Origin: UBA10438 sp964432155
Lineage (GTDB): Bacteria > Bacteroidota > Ignavibacteria > Kapaibacteriales > Kapaibacteriaceae
Length of the DNA: 64,000 bases
Assembly (NCBI GenBank): GCA_964432155.1
Contig: CAYSMF010000010.1
Location: 1 to 64,000 of the forward strand
Direction of reading: 5' to 3'
Shown piece after piece: positions 62,701-64,000 of the stretch (its first letter is position 1; each line of letters begins with the position of its first letter). The position numbers were made by a program, and so were the translations under genes. A model generated the notes under the pieces. It was not told the DNA's origin. It made no database searches and saw only the letters and a list, made by a program, of their open reading frames with translations.

Positions 62701-63035
62701 CCGAGCACTTCGATCTGCGACTTATCGGTGAGACCGAGCTCCTTCTCCGCTGCGAGTTCGACCGGCAATCCATGTGTATCCCAACCAGCTTGACGGCGAA
62801 CATAGAAGCCGCGCATTGTCTTGTAGCGACACACGGCATCCTTGATCGTACGAGCAAGAACGTGGTGAATGCCAGGACGACCATTTACTGTTGGTGGACC
62901 CTCGTTGAAGTTGAACCACGGTGCGTCGGCTCGCAACTCCTGTGTGCGTGCAAACGCACGCTCACGATCCCAGTAGTCTAAAATGTCCTGCTCAAGCCGA
63001 GCGTAGGAAAAATCATCCGGCAGTGGTTCAAACAT
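59796..63035 (-). CDS. ileS: Isoleucyl-tRNA synthetase
   Basis: This protein of about 1079 residues has GPPTVNGRPGIHHVLARTIK, in which GIHH stands for the class I HIGH motif, and GWDTHGLPVELAAEKELG, of the eukaryote-like type with Thr. The CP1 editing domain follows, then KMSKSKGNTVDPFDV and an anticodon-binding domain (WYVRRNRRRFWKGEYDVDKR). Length and motifs match the Bacteroidota/eukaryote-like IleRS class. I chose ATG 63035; TTG 63047 has no better support. Confidence 0.95.
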   Translation of the reverse strand: MFEPLPDDFSYARLEQDILDYWDRERAFARTQELRADAPWFNFNEGPPTVNGRPGIHHVLARTIKDAVCRYKTMRGFYVRRQAGWDTHGLPVELAAEKELGLTDKSQIEVLGVDRFNAACRDIVYRNIGQDNGWATLTRRMGHWIDLDAAYITCTNDYVESVWWALKQFFDKGLIYRGYKVVPQSPTLGTPLSSHELSQNYKDVRDANVYLKLKVLASPVSDAVGASIMVWTTTPWTLFANVALAVGPSIEYVVVRHTWTIGERTWTENLILAESRLPILEGDVEILARCKGADLVGSTYEQIFTDVVLDAEQYPDVLKVLPGAFVSTEDGTGVVHIAPAFGQDDFEMSKQFRLPVPQPVTPNGHFTQEISEFAGRAVKNFTYADHTEEGADRDIVKVLKQRDKIYRASFDYLHSYPHCWRTDNPVIYYARDSWFITSPAYRDQLVALNKQINWHPTEIGEGRFGNWLEEVKEWSISRDRYWGTPLPIWVDDEGKSMFAVGSIEELRTGLYEREDGTRVPVDQAGVDIDLHRPFVDRVVFERDGKTYRRTREVVDVWFDSGSVPFAQFHYPFENKELFEKAFPADFIAEGIDQTRGWFYTMHNISTALFGTPAYRNVVVNDLVLDKRGQKMSKSKGNTVDPFDVIEKFGSDAIRWFFMSSSPVHKPKLWNEEDIAKTVIADLFRSLTNTYEFFAMYANLDGYTSKDELVPVSERAEIDQWVISRLNTVIGEYISAMDDYDLTKACRALQEFVIEDVSNWYVRRNRRRFWKGEYDVDKRAAYQTLHLVLQRVSEMLAPVAPFLAESIFQRLRSDAELFTVHCIILQESDVSLINPDLERRMWQAQHIVSLARSLREKAKIKTRQPLRRILLPVDSPAMRRQLQSVEDIIKDEINVKEIEYVSDDTNIVRRSAKPNFKIIGKKYGDATQAVAQAIKSLTHEHVRKLEQSSVLAVTIGDQTMQIDFEDVEIVSEDIEGWLVASDSGLTVALDTELDDALLREGLAREFVSRIQKIRKDSGFEVTDRISITYVTDDETAAALESLRSYIGMETLTETLERGEQSQGVDLEINGRHVNVRVQRV

Positions 63036-63093
63036 GAAGTCGGTCAATCGCGAATAACGGAAAGTGCGAAGTTACGGACACACCCGCGCAGAA

Positions 63094-64000
63094 TCAACGC
63101 AGTGGGAAGCTGATCTCAACAGTTGTTCCACGTCCCTCAGTACTTCGGGTTTCAATTGTACCGTTATGTGCATCAACGATCCACTTAACGATCGACAAAC
63201 CAAGTCCAGTCCCGTGGATGTTCTTTGAGCGGGCTTTGTCGACGCGGAAGAACCGGTCATAGATGTGCGGGAGCTGATCCGCCGGGATACCTACACCAGT
63301 ATCAGCAACAACGATGGTGACGTTCGCATCATCGGCAGCTACCTCGATGCGAACACTCCCCCCGTCCGGGGTATACTTTACGGCGTTCTCGATCACATTG
63401 AGCAACGCCTGGTGCAGTCGAACCTTGTCCCCAGTGATTGAGATCGACGGTTGAATCTGCGTGGCAACATCTATGTGCCGTGTTTCGGCAATCAACATCA
63501 CATCGTCGCAGACATCGGCCACCAGTGCGCTAAGGCGCACGGGCTCGCGTGCAATCTGCACCTGACCTGTCTCCGCACGAGAAATGTCGAGCAGACCCTG
63601 GACAACGTGTGTAAGTCGAATCACTTCCTCAAGACAGCTCGTAAGAGTTGTTCTGTACTCTTCCTCTGTCAGGGGGCGACGAAGCGCAACCTCGAGTTCA
63701 CCCATGAGAATCGCCAACGGCGTTTTCAATTCATGTGATGCATCGGACGTAAACTGCTTGATCTGATCGAACGACGATTCGAGGCGGGCAATCATCTCGT
63801 TGAGCGTCTCGGTCAATCGCGCGATCTCGTCGTTCGAGGCAGGCATTGGCAGCCGCAGCCCAAGGTTACTTGCCGTGATTGTACGCGCCGATGTGGCAAT
63901 CACATCAACAGGCCGCAGAGACCGACGTGCGACAAGCCACCCAGCAAAGACCGACATCGCAAGAACCAATGGCAACGAGTACAGCATGAGCGAGAACAAA
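63094..64000 (-). CDS. Sensor histidine kinase (N-terminus beyond window)
   Basis: About 302 codons of the C-terminal part are present. They start in a transmembrane helix (LPLVLAMSVFAGWLVARRSL), then HAMP (RPVDVIATSARTITASNLGL), HisKA with phospho-His in SDASHELKTPLAIL, and the HATPase domain with NVIENAVKYTPDG, VADTGVGIPADQLP and HGTGLGLSIVKWIVDAHNG. The arrangement resembles CusS-type envelope sensors of the EnvZ/OmpR class. The input domain and partner regulator would lie past the right edge. Confidence 0.93.
   Translation of the reverse strand, partial: LFSLMLYSLPLVLAMSVFAGWLVARRSLRPVDVIATSARTITASNLGLRLPMPASNDEIARLTETLNEMIARLESSFDQIKQFTSDASHELKTPLAILMGELEVALRRPLTEEEYRTTLTSCLEEVIRLTHVVQGLLDISRAETGQVQIAREPVRLSALVADVCDDVMLIAETRHIDVATQIQPSISITGDKVRLHQALLNVIENAVKYTPDGGSVRIEVAADDANVTIVVADTGVGIPADQLPHIYDRFFRVDKARSKNIHGTGLGLSIVKWIVDAHNGTIETRSTEGRGTTVEISFPLR

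Overview
The window looks like a compact chromosomal segment of a Gram-negative bacterium of the Bacteroidota/Chlorobiota (FCB) group, possibly a Kapabacteria- or Ignavibacteria-like lineage; the exact phylum is inference. Supporting signs: a C-terminal type IX secretion (T9SS) sorting domain on a large secreted protein, a PorE-like OmpA protein, a fused CcoN-CcoO cbb3 oxidase with a one-heme CcoP, type III glutamine synthetase, a fused E1 dehydrogenase, IleRS with the GIHH version of the HIGH motif, and many promoter boxes of the Bacteroidota type TAnnTTTG. There are no insertion sequences, phage genes or CRISPR arrays. Coding density is very high: several convergent gene pairs overlap at their 3' ends, and many operon neighbours overlap by 4-20 bases.

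Layout. 1-4127: the N-terminal 1375 codons of a giant secreted beta-helix surface protein, running off the left edge. 4389-7232: purine nucleoside phosphorylase, a beta-propeller lipoprotein and phosphate acetyltransferase. 7229-10748: Hsp33 and MutS (minus strand). 10800-13377: tRNA-Ser(GCU) with its terminator, SmpB, TyrRS and a LipM-like octanoyltransferase. 13361-18338 (minus): DUF1460 amidase, AspRS and two glycosyltransferases. 18373-20743: a small alpha/beta protein and the two E1 subunits of a 2-oxoacid dehydrogenase. 20829-30142 (minus): a complete cbb3 cytochrome oxidase cluster headed by an Rrf2 regulator: ccoI, ccoS (49 residues), ccoNO, ccoQ, ccoP, ccoG, ccoH, a TauE-like protein, then a separately promoted cytochrome c. 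30240-34183 (minus): fused E1, Gmk and YicC. 34268-42754 (plus): a second, divergent PNP, a lipoprotein, RibD, a TPR protein, a 939-residue protein with about twelve D-x-x-G-[ND]-D-x-Y repeats plus HEAT repeats, and RqcH/NFACT. 42747-50770 (minus): SpeA, the PorE-like OmpA protein and a T9SS-exported Asp-box/PKD/LamG protein. 50835-53741 (plus): Fur and TopA. 53750-56367 (minus): an Lrp regulator and GlnN. 56437-57123: MtgA. 57079-63035 (minus): IleRS, a histone-H1-like Lys/Ala protein, DksA-like protein, LspA and RluD. 63094-64000: the C-terminal part of a sensor histidine kinase, cut by the right edge.

Themes. Energy metabolism (cbb3 oxidase, two E1 systems, lipoylation, Pta) sits beside envelope and surface functions (T9SS cargo, PorE-like protein, LspA, MtgA, glycosyltransferases) and translation or ribosome rescue (SmpB, RqcH, three aminoacyl-tRNA synthetases).

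The most notable signals are: (a) a 10-A homopolymer at the end of the histone-like gene that sits exactly where the reading frame of the downstream DksA gene opens, suggesting one gene split by slippage, a frameshift or a sequencing error; (b) the GNDxY repeat protein, which I cannot assign to a named family; and (c) a recurring pattern in which the TAnnTTTG box lies 11-14 bases before the start codon, implying leaderless or nearly leaderless mRNAs.
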